From: Streptomyces griseorubiginosus
GTDB taxonomy: Bacteria; Actinomycetota; Actinomycetes; Streptomycetales; Streptomycetaceae
Reading direction: 5' to 3'
Length of the DNA stretch: 64,000 nt
Assembly (NCBI RefSeq): GCF_001514195.1
Contig: NZ_KQ948745.1
Coordinates: 124,001 to 188,000, forward strand
Shown here piece by piece: positions 11,246 through 20,142 of the stretch. Position numbers and translations under genes: made by a program. Under the pieces are notes generated by a model. That model made no database searches and was not told the origin of the DNA. It saw only the letters and a list, made by a program, of their open reading frames with translations. Numbering within the stretch: position 1 is the stretch's first letter; each line of letters opens with the position of its first letter.

Positions 11246-13825
11246 CTACTCGGTCGCGATCGCGTTCAGCACGTTCATCCGGCCCGCCCGGAACGCCGGG
11301 ATCAGTGCGGCGAACAGGCCCACGAAGGCCGAGCCGATGAAGACCGCGATGATCGTCGGCCAGGGGATGTCCAGGACCTTCAGGCCCTCCAGGGCGAGGA
11401 GCTTCTGGGCGGTGGCGCCCCAGCCCATGCCCAGGCCGAGCCCGAGCAGCGCACCGAAGAGGGCGATGACCACAGACTCCATGCGGATCATCCGCCGCAG
11501 CTGGCGCCGCGAGAGGCCGATCGCCCGCATGAGCCCGATCTCCCGGGTCCGCTCGACCACCGAGAGCGCCAGGGTGTTCACGACCCCCAGGATCGCGACG
11601 ATGATCGCGAGCGCCAGCAGGCCGTAGATCATGTTCAGCAGCTGACCGATCTGGTCCTTGAACGCCTCCTTGTAGTCGGTCTGGTCGCGCACGGTGTACT
11701 GCGGGTAGTCGTGCAGCGCCGACTTCAGGGACTTGTACGCGGCGTCCTGCTGACCGTCCTTGGCGTTGGCGAACACCAGCTGGTCGAGGGGCATCTTGTC
11801 GGCCGGCACGTACTTGGCGAGCGTGGCGATCGACATGTACTTCGAACCCGCGTCGATGACGACGTCGCTGCTGGTGATCGCCCGGACCGTCAGCTCGGCG
11901 GTCGCGCCGTCCTTGAAGGCGACCTTGATCTTCGAGCCGAGGTGGACGCCGTGCGCCTTGGCGAACTTCTCGTGCACGGACATCGAGTCGGGCTTGTAGG
12001 CGTCGGCGAGCTTGCCCGCCACCGTCTTGGTCCGCAGGTCGCTCGCGTAGGTCGGGTCGGCCGCCGTGATGTCGGTGTCCTTGAGCGTCTTGCCGTCGGG
12101 GGTCGTGTAGTCGGCCCGCGCGATCTTGTACTCGGTGACGTGCGCCAGGCCCGGCGTGTCCTTCATGGCCTTCACCGCGGCCGGGGTGACCAGCTGCCCG
12201 CTGTCGGACTGGACGATGAAGTCGGTGCCGACGGTCTTGTCGAGCTCGTCGGTGGCCGAGGCGACCATGGACGAGCCGACGACCGCCAGACAGGCGACCA
12301 GCGCGAGGCCGATCATCAGGGCGGCGCCCGTGGCACCGGTACGGCGCGGGTTGCGCAGCGCGTTGCGCTCGGCCAGGCGGCCGATCGGACCGAACATCCT
12401 GAGGACGAGCGCGCCCAGGACGCGCACCACCCCGCCGGCGAGCAGCGGTCCGATGACGACGAAGCCGATCAGGGAGAGCACCACGCCGAGGCCGAGCCAC
12501 AGGGAGCCCTCCTTGGCCTTGTCGGCCGCGGAGGCCAGGTAGAGCGCGTAACCGCCCCCGGCGGTCAGCACCGTGCCCACCAGGGCCCGTACGCGGCCCG
12601 CCTTGGCGTCGGCCGGGGCACCCGCGTCGCGCAGGGCGGCCATCGGGGAGACCTTGCCGGCGCGGCGGGCCGGGAGCCAGGCGGCGAGGACGGTGACGAC
12701 CACGCCGAGGAGCAGGCCGACCACCGGGGTCGTCCAGGCGATGGTCAGGTCGCTGGTCGACAGGTGGATGCCCAGGGAGCCCATGAGCTTCATCAGCCCG
12801 ACCGCAAGGCCGACGCCCGCGCCGACCCCCAGCACGGACCCGAACACGCCCAGGAGTAGCGCCTCGACGAGCACGGACCGGTTGACCTGTCCGCGGGAGG
12901 AGCCGACGGCCCGCATCAGCCCGATCTCCCTCGTCCGCTGCGCGACCAGCATCGAGAAGGTGTTGATGATCAGGAAGATGCCGACGAGGAAGGCGATCCC
13001 GGCGAAGCCGAGCATCGCGTACTTCATGACGTTCATGAAGCCCTCGACGTCCTTCTGGTTGGCGTCGGCGGTCTCCTTGGCCGTCTGCACCTTGTAGCCG
13101 CCGCCGAGTTCGGCCGCGACGTTCTTCTTCAGCTGGGCGTCGGTGACCCCGGAGGCGGCCGTGACGTTGACGTTGGTGAACACGCCCGTCCTGCCGACCA
13201 GCGTCTCCTGGGCCGTCTTGGTGTCCAGGTAGAAGATCGCGGCACCGGGGTTGGTGACCTCGAAGGCGGCGACGCCGGAGATCTTCGCCGTGTGCGTGCC
13301 GATCGCGCTGATCACGCCGATCTCGTCACCGAGCTTCAGGTGGTGCTTGTCGACGGTGTCCTGGTCGACCATGACCTGGCCGGAGTTCTTCGGCGCCGCC
13401 CCGGAGGTGATCTTCATGGTGCGGGCGTCGTTGCCGTTCCAGCTGCCGACGATGGTCGGGCCGCCGCCGGACGGCGAGAGGCTGTCCTTGTCGGCGTCCA
13501 CGACGGTCACCGAGGTCGAGAAGACGGTCCCCTCGGCCGTCTTCACGCCCTGCGCCTCGCGCACCTTCGTCAGCACCGTGGCCGGCATGACCGGCGGTCT
13601 GCCGTTGTCGGAGGTGGTCTCGCCGCTGTCGGAGGCGCCCTTGGCGCTCACCGTCACGTCCGAGGAGGTGGCCGCGAAGAGCTTGTCGAAGGTGGTGGAC
13701 ATGGTGTCCGTGAACACCAGCGTGCCGCAGACGAAGGCGACCGACAGCAGGACGGCGACGGCCGACAGGGCCATGCGTCCCTTGTGCGCGAAGAAGTTGC
13801 GCATGGAGGTCTTCATGACGGTCAT
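11246..13825 (-). CDS. FtsX-like (MacB-type) ABC transporter permease
   Basis: An 859-residue membrane protein with the duplicated FtsX-family layout: an N-terminal TM (about residues 15-40), a large extracellular MacB_PCD-like domain (about 40-260), a first three-TM FtsX block containing LVAQRTREIGLMRAVGSSR, a second extracellular domain (about 520-720), and a final FtsX block with SVVERTREIGLMRAIGLSRRQLRR. The two RTREIGLMRA motifs are the coupling helices that contact the ATPase. Its start overlaps the ATPase stop by ATGA (13822-13825), so the two are translationally coupled. The exported substrate is unknown; such systems often export or sense antimicrobial peptides or cell-wall compounds. 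Confidence 0.92.
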   Translation of the reverse strand: MTVMKTSMRNFFAHKGRMALSAVAVLLSVAFVCGTLVFTDTMSTTFDKLFAATSSDVTVSAKGASDSGETTSDNGRPPVMPATVLTKVREAQGVKTAEGTVFSTSVTVVDADKDSLSPSGGGPTIVGSWNGNDARTMKITSGAAPKNSGQVMVDQDTVDKHHLKLGDEIGVISAIGTHTAKISGVAAFEVTNPGAAIFYLDTKTAQETLVGRTGVFTNVNVTAASGVTDAQLKKNVAAELGGGYKVQTAKETADANQKDVEGFMNVMKYAMLGFAGIAFLVGIFLIINTFSMLVAQRTREIGLMRAVGSSRGQVNRSVLVEALLLGVFGSVLGVGAGVGLAVGLMKLMGSLGIHLSTSDLTIAWTTPVVGLLLGVVVTVLAAWLPARRAGKVSPMAALRDAGAPADAKAGRVRALVGTVLTAGGGYALYLASAADKAKEGSLWLGLGVVLSLIGFVVIGPLLAGGVVRVLGALVLRMFGPIGRLAERNALRNPRRTGATGAALMIGLALVACLAVVGSSMVASATDELDKTVGTDFIVQSDSGQLVTPAAVKAMKDTPGLAHVTEYKIARADYTTPDGKTLKDTDITAADPTYASDLRTKTVAGKLADAYKPDSMSVHEKFAKAHGVHLGSKIKVAFKDGATAELTVRAITSSDVVIDAGSKYMSIATLAKYVPADKMPLDQLVFANAKDGQQDAAYKSLKSALHDYPQYTVRDQTDYKEAFKDQIGQLLNMIYGLLALAIIVAILGVVNTLALSVVERTREIGLMRAIGLSRRQLRRMIRMESVVIALFGALLGLGLGMGWGATAQKLLALEGLKVLDIPWPTIIAVFIGSAFVGLFAALIPAFRAGRMNVLNAIATE

Positions 13826-14610
13826 GACGTGCGCCCCCGGGCGTCGAAGTCCTTCATGCGGTCCAGGACGGCCTCCGCGGTCGGCTTGTGCATCTCGTCG
13901 ACGATCCGGCCGTCGGCGAGGTACAGCACGCGGTCCGCGTAGGAGGCGGCCACCGGGTCGTGCGTGACCATGACGATGGTCTGCCCGAGCTCGTCGACGG
14001 AGCGGCGCAGGAAGCCCAGCACTTCGGCACCCGCGCGCGAGTCGAGGTTTCCGGTCGGCTCGTCACCGAAGATGATCTCGGGCCGGGCGGCCAGGGCGCG
14101 GGCCACGGCGACGCGCTGCTGCTGGCCGCCGGAGAGCTGGGTGGGCCGGTGCTTGAGTCGGTCGGAAAGTCCAACTGTCTCGACGACCCTGGCGAGCCAC
14201 TCCTTGTCGGGCTTACGGCCCGCGATGTCCATGGGCAGCGTGATGTTCTCGAGCGCGTTGAGCGTCGGCAGCAGGTTGAAGGCCTGGAAGATGAACCCGA
14301 CCCGGTCCCGGCGCAGCCGCGTGAGCTTCTTGTCCTTCAGGCCGGTGATCTCGGTCTCGTCCAGATAGATCTGACCGCTCGTCACGGTGTCGAGTCCGGC
14401 GAGGCAGTGCATGAGGGTGGACTTGCCGGACCCCGAGGGGCCCATGATCGCGGTGAACTGTCCGCGAGCGATGTCCACGTCCACATGGTCAAGGGCGACG
14501 ACACGGGTCTCACCGGACCCGTACGCCTTGACGACCTGCCGCGCTCGCGCGGCAACGGCCGTACGCCCTCCAGTGCCCCCGTGCCTGGTGATGGTCACAG
14601 CCGATGTCAC
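13822..14610 (-). CDS. ABC transporter ATP-binding protein (MacB/LolD type)
   Basis: A 262-residue ATPase partnering the FtsX-like permease. Motifs seen: Walker A GPSGSGKST, Q-loop FIFQAFNLLPTLNALEN (typical of the MacB/LolD subfamily), signature LSGGQQQR, Walker B IIFGDEPTGNLDS and H-loop VTHD. The N-terminal 20 residues are an extension. GTG at 14610 is used as start because AGGAGAC lies 5 bases upstream. It is first in a two-gene operon; the promoter should lie in 14611-15059, which contains three 13-bp repeats about 80-115 bases upstream of the start. Confidence 0.93.
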   Translation of the reverse strand: MTSAVTITRHGGTGGRTAVAARARQVVKAYGSGETRVVALDHVDVDIARGQFTAIMGPSGSGKSTLMHCLAGLDTVTSGQIYLDETEITGLKDKKLTRLRRDRVGFIFQAFNLLPTLNALENITLPMDIAGRKPDKEWLARVVETVGLSDRLKHRPTQLSGGQQQRVAVARALAARPEIIFGDEPTGNLDSRAGAEVLGFLRRSVDELGQTIVMVTHDPVAASYADRVLYLADGRIVDEMHKPTAEAVLDRMKDFDARGRTS

Positions 14611-15059
14611 GGTATGTCTCCTATGTCGGTCAGCGAAAAAACAGTGAGGACCCAGCCGATCAGCAGGCGATCGGTGCGGTCGCTCGATTACGGCGTCTTG
14701 TTACGGCGTCCTGTTACGGCGTTCAGTCTGGTGCGCGGTGCGGTCCGGCGCGCTGGTGCTCAGCACCCTCTTCTACGGGGGAAAACCCCACCCCCGTCGA
14801 TCCGGCCGCCCCTCCCCCACCGCTCCCCAGCGGCGTAAAGCCAGGTTAAGGACGCACCGTGACCCTTCTCCTCCTCCAGGGGTACGAACCCTCCCCGAGC
14901 CGTAGGAGGGAGGTACCCCTAGGGGCAGTCCACCGACGGGTGGAGACGATCTAGGGGTTCGGTCCACCCGCCGATGCCGTCAGGCTGCGCCCTGCCGCGG
15001 CGTGAGGGTCAAGTGGGAAGCTGTCGTCCGGCAGATAGATGCAGGGGGAAGGAATCCGG
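14611..15059. promoter_or_regulatory. Divergent regulatory region with 13-bp iterons and a hairpin
   Basis: Three contiguous 13-bp repeats TTACGGCGTCTTG, TTACGGCGTCCTG and TTACGGCGTTCAG occupy 14688-14726. A second structure pairs AGGGGTAC (14878-14885) with GTACCCCT (14913-14920), with CCTCC/GGAGG inside. The first is nearer the ABC operon, the second nearer the MFS gene. No further coding sequence is seen. Confidence 0.5.
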
Positions 15060-16559
15060 GTGGACGACACCAAGCCGGCCGTGGGCGAATCCGCGCGGCC
15101 CGTCTCCACGCACCGGCGCGGAGCCGTCGTGGCGGCCCTGATGCTCGCGATGGCGCTCGCAGCCCTGGACGCCACCATCGTCTCCACGGCGGTCCCGCAG
15201 ATCGTCGGCGACCTGGGCGGCTTCTCGGTCTTCTCCTGGCTGTTCTCCGGCTACCTGCTGGCCGTGACGGTGACCCTGCCGGTGTACGGCAAGCTGTCGG
15301 ACACCTTCGGACGCAAGCCGGTGCTGGTGGTGGGGGCGGCGGTGTTCCTGCTCGGCTCCCTGCTGTGCGCGTCGGCGTGGAACATGGGCGCGCTGATCGC
15401 CTTCCGGATCGTGCAGGGCCTCGGCGGCGGCGCGCTCCAGGGCACGGTCCAGACGCTCGCCGCGGACCTCTACCCGCTGGAGGAGCGCCCCAGGATCCAG
15501 GCCAAGCTGTCCACGGTGTGGGCGGTGGCGGCGGTCGCGGGCCCCGGCATCGGCGGGGTCCTGGCCGCCTACGCCGACTGGCGGTGGATCTTCCTGGTCA
15601 ACCTGCCCATAGGCGCGGTGGCGTTGTGGCTGATCGCCCGTCATCTGCGGGAGCCGGCCCGCGAAAGCGCCGCCACGCGCGCGCGTGTCGACTGGGCGGG
15701 CGCGCTCGCGGTGTTCGCGTGCGGGGGCGTGCTGCTGACGGCCCTCGTGCAGGGCGGGGTGGCGTGGGCGTGGCTGTCGGGGCCGTCCCTGGGCCTGTTC
15801 GGCGCGGGGCTCGCCCTGGTGGGCGTCGTGGTCCTGATCGAGCGCCGGGCGGCCGAGCCGATCATCCCCGGCTGGGTGTGGCGGCGCCGGACCATCGCCG
15901 CGGTGAACCTGGCACTCGGTGCGCTCGGCCTGCTCATGGTGGCCCCCACGGTCTTCCTGCCGACGTACGCCCAGTCGGTGCTCGGCCTCACCCCGGTCGC
16001 CGCCGGATTCGTGCTGTCCGTCTGGACGTTGAGCTGGCCGGTGTCGGCGGCGCTGAGCCAGCACGTGTACCGGCGGATCGGCTTCCGCAACACGGCGATG
16101 CTGGGCATCGGTTCGGCCGCCCTGATCCTCTTCGCGTTCCCCTTCCTCCCCTACCCGGGCGCGGCCTGGCAGCCCACGCTGCTGATGCTGCTCCTGGGCG
16201 GCGCCCTGGGCCTGTTCCAACTCCCCCTGATCGTCGGGGTCCAGTCGACGGTCGGCTGGGCGGAACGCGGCACGACGACCGCGTCCGTCCTGTTCTGCCG
16301 CCAGACCGGCCAGACGGTGGGCGCGGCACTCTTCGGCGCGGTGGCCAACGGCGTCCTGGCGGCCCGTCTCGGCGGCGCGAGCGACCTGGACTCCGTCACG
16401 CGCGCGCTGGACGCGGGTACGGCTCCCGAGGCGACCCGCGCGGCCATCGCGGACGCGGTGCACGCGGTCTATCTGGGAGCGGCGGGGGCGGCGGCACTGG
16501 CGTTCGTGGTGCTGCTGGCGCTGGCACCGCGCCGCTTCCCGGTGCTCAAGGAGCAGTAG
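15060..16559 (+). CDS. 14-TM MFS drug exporter (DHA2/EmrB-QacA family)
   Basis: A 499-residue proton-driven exporter. About 14 hydrophobic segments are visible. Signature motifs are LDATIVSTAVPQI in TM1 (motif D1 of DHA2), GKLSDTFGRKPV in loop 2-3 (motif A), RIVQGLGGGALQG (motif B) and GPGIGGVLA in TM5 (motif C, the antiporter motif). The final segment is cytosolic and ends RRFPVLKEQ. GTG at 15060 is preferred because GGAAGGA sits 6 bases upstream; an in-frame ATG at 15039 lacks a ribosome-binding site. The substrate is unknown. It is divergent from the ABC exporter. Confidence 0.9.
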   Translation: MDDTKPAVGESARPVSTHRRGAVVAALMLAMALAALDATIVSTAVPQIVGDLGGFSVFSWLFSGYLLAVTVTLPVYGKLSDTFGRKPVLVVGAAVFLLGSLLCASAWNMGALIAFRIVQGLGGGALQGTVQTLAADLYPLEERPRIQAKLSTVWAVAAVAGPGIGGVLAAYADWRWIFLVNLPIGAVALWLIARHLREPARESAATRARVDWAGALAVFACGGVLLTALVQGGVAWAWLSGPSLGLFGAGLALVGVVVLIERRAAEPIIPGWVWRRRTIAAVNLALGALGLLMVAPTVFLPTYAQSVLGLTPVAAGFVLSVWTLSWPVSAALSQHVYRRIGFRNTAMLGIGSAALILFAFPFLPYPGAAWQPTLLMLLLGGALGLFQLPLIVGVQSTVGWAERGTTTASVLFCRQTGQTVGAALFGAVANGVLAARLGGASDLDSVTRALDAGTAPEATRAAIADAVHAVYLGAAGAAALAFVVLLALAPRRFPVLKEQ

Positions 16560-16801
16560 CCCGGAGCGGAGTCCGCGCACCTGACGTAGGCACCCGAGCA
16601 CACTCCGGCATGGCCAAAAGTCCGAGTTAACGGGGGTAACACCCCAGGTCAGAGAAGTAAGCGCATACCGACCAATCAGTTTGGTGAAAGGGCTGTACAA
16701 CTCCGAACCGGCCGGTAACGTGCGGGGCTCCGCTCACTCCTCCACCCCCCAACTCCCTGCGGTCCACCGCACTGGACCCGAGCCGCGCAAGGAGCCCCGG
16801 G
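16560..16801. promoter_or_regulatory. Promoter region of the DUF485/symporter operon with an ACCAA-TTGGT dyad
   Basis: An intergenic stretch of 242 bases ahead of the DUF485 gene. A perfect dyad ACCAA-N5-TTGGT lies at 16671-16685, about 117-131 bases before the start. It is a candidate operator; no regulator gene is adjacent. Confidence 0.3.
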
Positions 16802-17209
16802 ATGTCCTACGACCGCTCCCAGCCCTACCCGACCTACCCCTGGCAGCCCCCCGAACCGCCGCCCGAACCCGCACCCCGGCCGCCGCGCCACCGCTCCCCG
16901 ATCGGCCACCACAGCGATCTGCGGGTCCTGCGCGGCGCCTACCGCCGACAGCGCCGCATCGCCACCTTCACCGCGCTCGGCTACTTCACGCTCTTCCTGG
17001 TCCTGTCCGCCTGCGCACCGGCCTTCATGGCGGGCGGCGGCACCGAGGGACTGCCCACCGGGCTGCTCCTCGCCCTGCTCCAACTCCCCGTCACCTGGCT
17101 GGCGATCGCCCTGTACGAGCACACCGCCCGCCGCTCCGTCGATCCGCTGGCCGACCGCATCCGCAAGCAGTCCGAGGTGGACGCCAGGCGCGGGGCGGTG
17201 GCCCGATGA
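16802..17209 (+). CDS. DUF485-family inner-membrane protein
   Basis: A 135-residue protein with a Pro-rich cytosolic N-terminus (about 1-35) and a DUF485 domain with two TM helices (about 53-75 and 85-108; ATFTALGYFTLFLVLSACAP is the first). DUF485 proteins regularly accompany SSS-family acetate/carboxylate permeases (YjcH-ActP in E. coli). Here too the stop overlaps the start of the symporter gene by ATGA at 17206. The ribosome-binding site AAGGAG lies 9 bases before the ATG. Confidence 0.88.
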   Translation: MSYDRSQPYPTYPWQPPEPPPEPAPRPPRHRSPIGHHSDLRVLRGAYRRQRRIATFTALGYFTLFLVLSACAPAFMAGGGTEGLPTGLLLALLQLPVTWLAIALYEHTARRSVDPLADRIRKQSEVDARRGAVAR

Positions 17210-18816
17210 CCGGCTTCAGCGACTCCGCGCAGGCGATGAGCCTGGTGGCGTTCTCCGCCGTCGCCACCCTCACCCTGCTGCTCTGCGTGATGACCGGCCC
17301 GGACCGCGACGACCTCGACGAGTTCTACACCGGGTACAGCTCGCTGTCCCCCATGCGCAACGGCCTCGCCATCGCGGGCGACTACATCTCCGCCGCGACC
17401 GTGCTCGGCACCGGCGGGGTCATCGCGCTGTTCGGCTACGACGGTGTCGTCCTGGCCCTCAGCACCGCCCTGTCGCTGATGCTGCTGATGTTCCTGCTGG
17501 CCGAACCCCTGCGCAACGCGGGCCGGTTCACCATGGGCGACGCGTTCGCGCGCCGGATGCCGGGACGTGCCGTACGGATCGCCGCGTGCCTGGTCACCCT
17601 CGCCGCGCTGCTGCCGCTGATGCTGGTGCAGCTCGCCGGGGCGGGCCAACTGCTGGCGTTCATCCTGGGGTTCGACGGCGACACGCTGAAGACCGGGTTC
17701 ATCATCGGGCTCGGCATGCTGATGATCAGCTATGCGGCCATCGGCGGCATGAAGGGCACCGCGCTCATCCAGATCCTGAAGATGGTCATGCTGCTGGGCT
17801 CGGGGGCCGTGGTCGCCGTCCTCGTCCTGCACCGGTTCTCCTGGGACCCGGGCGCCCTGTTCGACGCGGCGGCCCGGCAGAGCGGGGTGGGACGGGACTT
17901 CCTCAACCCGGGGCTGGAGTTCGCGGCCGGGCCATACCCCCGCATCGACATGATCACCTCACAGTTGGCGGTCGTCATCGGCGGGGCGTGTCTGCCGCAC
18001 GTCACCATGCGCATGTACACCGCCTCCAGCGCGCGTCAGGTGCGGCGTTCGATGTCCTGGGCGGTGTCGTCGGTGGCCGTGTTCGTGCTCGTCATCACGG
18101 TCGTCGGGGTCGGCGCGACGGCGATGATCGGGCGGGAGGTGATCGCGGAGGCGGATCCGCAGGGCAACACGGCGTACCTGCTGGGGTCGCGGGCGGCGTT
18201 CGGCCCGGAGGTGTCCACCGGGGAGACGTTTCTCTTCACCGCGGTCACCACGGCGCTCTTCCTCACCCTGCTGGCCTCCGTCGCCGGCATGATCCTCGCC
18301 TGCGCCAACTCCCTCGCCCATGACGTGTTCGCGACCCGGGCGCGGTCGACGGCACCGCACCGGGAGATCCTGACGGCCCGCGTCTCGGCGCTGGCGGTCG
18401 GCGTCCCCACGATCTTCCTGGCGACGCTGATCCAGCACCGCAGCCTCCAGCCGCTGGTGATCCTGTCCTTCTGCGTCGGCGCGTCCGCCCTGGCCCCCGC
18501 CCTCGTGTACAGCCTCTTCTGGCGGCGCTACACGCGCACGGGACTGCTGTGCACGCTCATCGGCGGCACGCTGACCGTGCTGGTGCTGATGCCGGGCACG
18601 AACCTGGTGTCGGGGTCGCCGGTGTCCGCGTTCCCCGCGGCCGACTTCAACTGGCTGCCGTTCACCACGACCGGCCTCGTCTCGATCCCGGCGGGCTTCG
18701 CCTTCGGGTGGCTCGGGACGGTCGTCTCCGGACGGGGCAAGGCGGAGGAGCAGCGGCGGCAGTACGAGGCGGTGGAGGGGTGGATCCTGGCGGGGGCGGT
18801 CCGGAGGGAGACGTAG
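17206..18816 (+). CDS. Sodium:solute (carboxylate) symporter, ActP-like SSS family
   Basis: A 536-residue, about 13-TM permease of the SSS family. DEFYTGYSSLSPMRNGLAIAGDYISAAT in the N-terminal part is the conserved SSS start region, and IGGACLPHVTMRMYT resembles the acetate-permease branch (ActP/MctC). The pairing with DUF485 supports uptake of acetate, pyruvate or another short carboxylate. It is the second gene of a two-gene operon, coupled by a 4-base overlap. The final 30 residues (EEQRRQYEAVEGWILAG) are cytosolic. The exact substrate is not determinable. Confidence 0.9.
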   Translation: MTGFSDSAQAMSLVAFSAVATLTLLLCVMTGPDRDDLDEFYTGYSSLSPMRNGLAIAGDYISAATVLGTGGVIALFGYDGVVLALSTALSLMLLMFLLAEPLRNAGRFTMGDAFARRMPGRAVRIAACLVTLAALLPLMLVQLAGAGQLLAFILGFDGDTLKTGFIIGLGMLMISYAAIGGMKGTALIQILKMVMLLGSGAVVAVLVLHRFSWDPGALFDAAARQSGVGRDFLNPGLEFAAGPYPRIDMITSQLAVVIGGACLPHVTMRMYTASSARQVRRSMSWAVSSVAVFVLVITVVGVGATAMIGREVIAEADPQGNTAYLLGSRAAFGPEVSTGETFLFTAVTTALFLTLLASVAGMILACANSLAHDVFATRARSTAPHREILTARVSALAVGVPTIFLATLIQHRSLQPLVILSFCVGASALAPALVYSLFWRRYTRTGLLCTLIGGTLTVLVLMPGTNLVSGSPVSAFPAADFNWLPFTTTGLVSIPAGFAFGWLGTVVSGRGKAEEQRRQYEAVEGWILAGAVRRET

Positions 18817-18826
18817 GAGGCCGTCA

Positions 18827-18964
18827 TTCGGCTGCGGGTGGTTCGAGGTTGCTCGCGGCCCCTTGAGCGGGTTCGGTGTAGCTCCTTCAGGGGCGCGGGG
18901 CTGTGTTGAATCTGCGGCTACCCGCCGCGCGGGCGCGACCAGCCCCCACTCACCCGCAGCCGAA
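18827..18964. repeat. Intergenic inverted-repeat element with GGGGCGCGGGG core
   Basis: Perfect 14-bp terminal arms TTCGGCTGCGGGTG (18827-18840) and its complement (18951-18964) enclose a segment with CAGGGGCGCGGGGCTGTG. The core word recurs in the elements at 47457-47701 and 52342. It fills the junction of two convergent genes and may act as a terminator as well as a dispersed repeat. Confidence 0.6.
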
Positions 18965-18982
18965 CGACGGACCAGGGCCCCG

Positions 18983-19870
18983 TCACTCCGTCGTCGCCCT
19001 CCCCGTGAGCGCGGTCAGGCTGCTGCGCACCTGGTCCATCTGTGCCTGTACGTCGTCCCAGCACTGCCCGTGCTCGCGGAGGATCCGTTCCGTCTCCCGG
19101 GCGACGCGCTCCTCCTCGGCCCGCGCCACGGCGAGGATCTCCGCCGCACGCGCGTGTGCCTCCTCCTCGCACCGCTCCACCGCGGCCTCCGCCTCCGCGA
19201 AGTCCCGCTTGGCCGCCGAGAGGAGTTCCTCGGCCCGCGCCACCCGTTCGGCGCCGCGCGCGTCCAGCACGGCCGCACGCTCCTCCTCCGCGCGCTCCAG
19301 CTCGGCCACGCGCTCCGCGTACTCCTTGGCCTGCTCGTCAAGCTTGGCGAGGGTGCGCTGCCGTACCTCGCGCACGGCGGCGAGCGCCTCCCCACGCCCC
19401 TCCTTCACCTGACGCCTGGCGGCGATCCGGATCTCGTCGGCCTCGGCGCGGGCGGCGAGCAGACGCTGGCGAGCGCGTTCCTCGGCCTCGGAGCGCACGG
19501 TGTCGGCATGCGCCTGTGCGGCATCCCGTACGCCGTCCGCGTGCGCCCGCGCCTCGTCCACGAGCCGTCGCGCCTCCTGCCGGGCACCCTCCCGGACGGC
19601 CGTGGCCTCGTCCTGTCCCAGCTCGAAGAGCCGTCGCGCACTCTCGCCGAGCGACTCGTACGTCTGCGGGGCCAGGGTCGCCACGACCTCCCGCAGCCGG
19701 ACCAGCTCCGCCTCCATGTCCCTGGCGAGCACGGTGAGCCGCGCGGCGCGTTCCCACGCCGCGTCGCGGTCCCGGGACAGGGCGGTGGCGAACGCGTCGA
19801 CCTGATCGGGGCGGTAGCCACGCCCCCGTACGGCCACGAACCCCTGGGGCGACACCGGTGCGCTGCTCAT
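18983..19870 (-). CDS. DivIVA/FilP-like coiled-coil protein (cellulose-binding protein family)
   Basis: A 295-residue protein. The N-terminal segment GFVAVRGRGYRPDQVDAFA resembles the DivIVA-type membrane-curvature/N-terminal motif; the rest (about residues 30-290) is an almost unbroken Glu/Arg/Ala-rich coiled coil with hendecad-like phasing. Streptomyces have several such proteins, some annotated as cellulose-binding, acting in polar growth or cytoskeleton (FilP, Scy). The ATG at 19870 is selected because GGAGAGG lies 8 bases upstream; an in-frame GTG at 19909 is less likely. Monocistronic. Confidence 0.8.
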   Translation of the reverse strand: MSSAPVSPQGFVAVRGRGYRPDQVDAFATALSRDRDAAWERAARLTVLARDMEAELVRLREVVATLAPQTYESLGESARRLFELGQDEATAVREGARQEARRLVDEARAHADGVRDAAQAHADTVRSEAEERARQRLLAARAEADEIRIAARRQVKEGRGEALAAVREVRQRTLAKLDEQAKEYAERVAELERAEEERAAVLDARGAERVARAEELLSAAKRDFAEAEAAVERCEEEAHARAAEILAVARAEEERVARETERILREHGQCWDDVQAQMDQVRSSLTALTGRATTE

Positions 19871-20068
19871 CCTGGGAACCCTCTCCGCCGATACAACCCG
19901 AACGGACACAAAATGATGATTTCGCGCACATCTTGATGTATCGGACGGAAATGTTCATAACGCGACACTCCGCGGGCACTCCGCAGGCACTCCGCGCGCA
20001 CTCGACGGGCCCTCGGCAGACAGGGCACGCTCGTCGCACCCGGTCGTCGCGCCGGGCATCGCCCACGC

Positions 20069-20112
20069 GAGAGGGCCGGACCCCGGTCGCACGACCCGGA
20101 TCCGGCCCTCTC
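20069..20112 (-). terminator. Hairpin terminator after the Imm35/SUKH-4 gene
   Basis: GAGAGGGCCGGA (20069-20080) pairs with TCCGGCCCTCTC (20101-20112), with a further GGTCG/CGACC pair inside the loop. It begins about 30 bases beyond the stop codon of the 961-residue protein gene. Confidence 0.8.
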
Positions 20113-20142
20113 ACCCACGCGTGGATCAGCGGCGGGGCGGCG

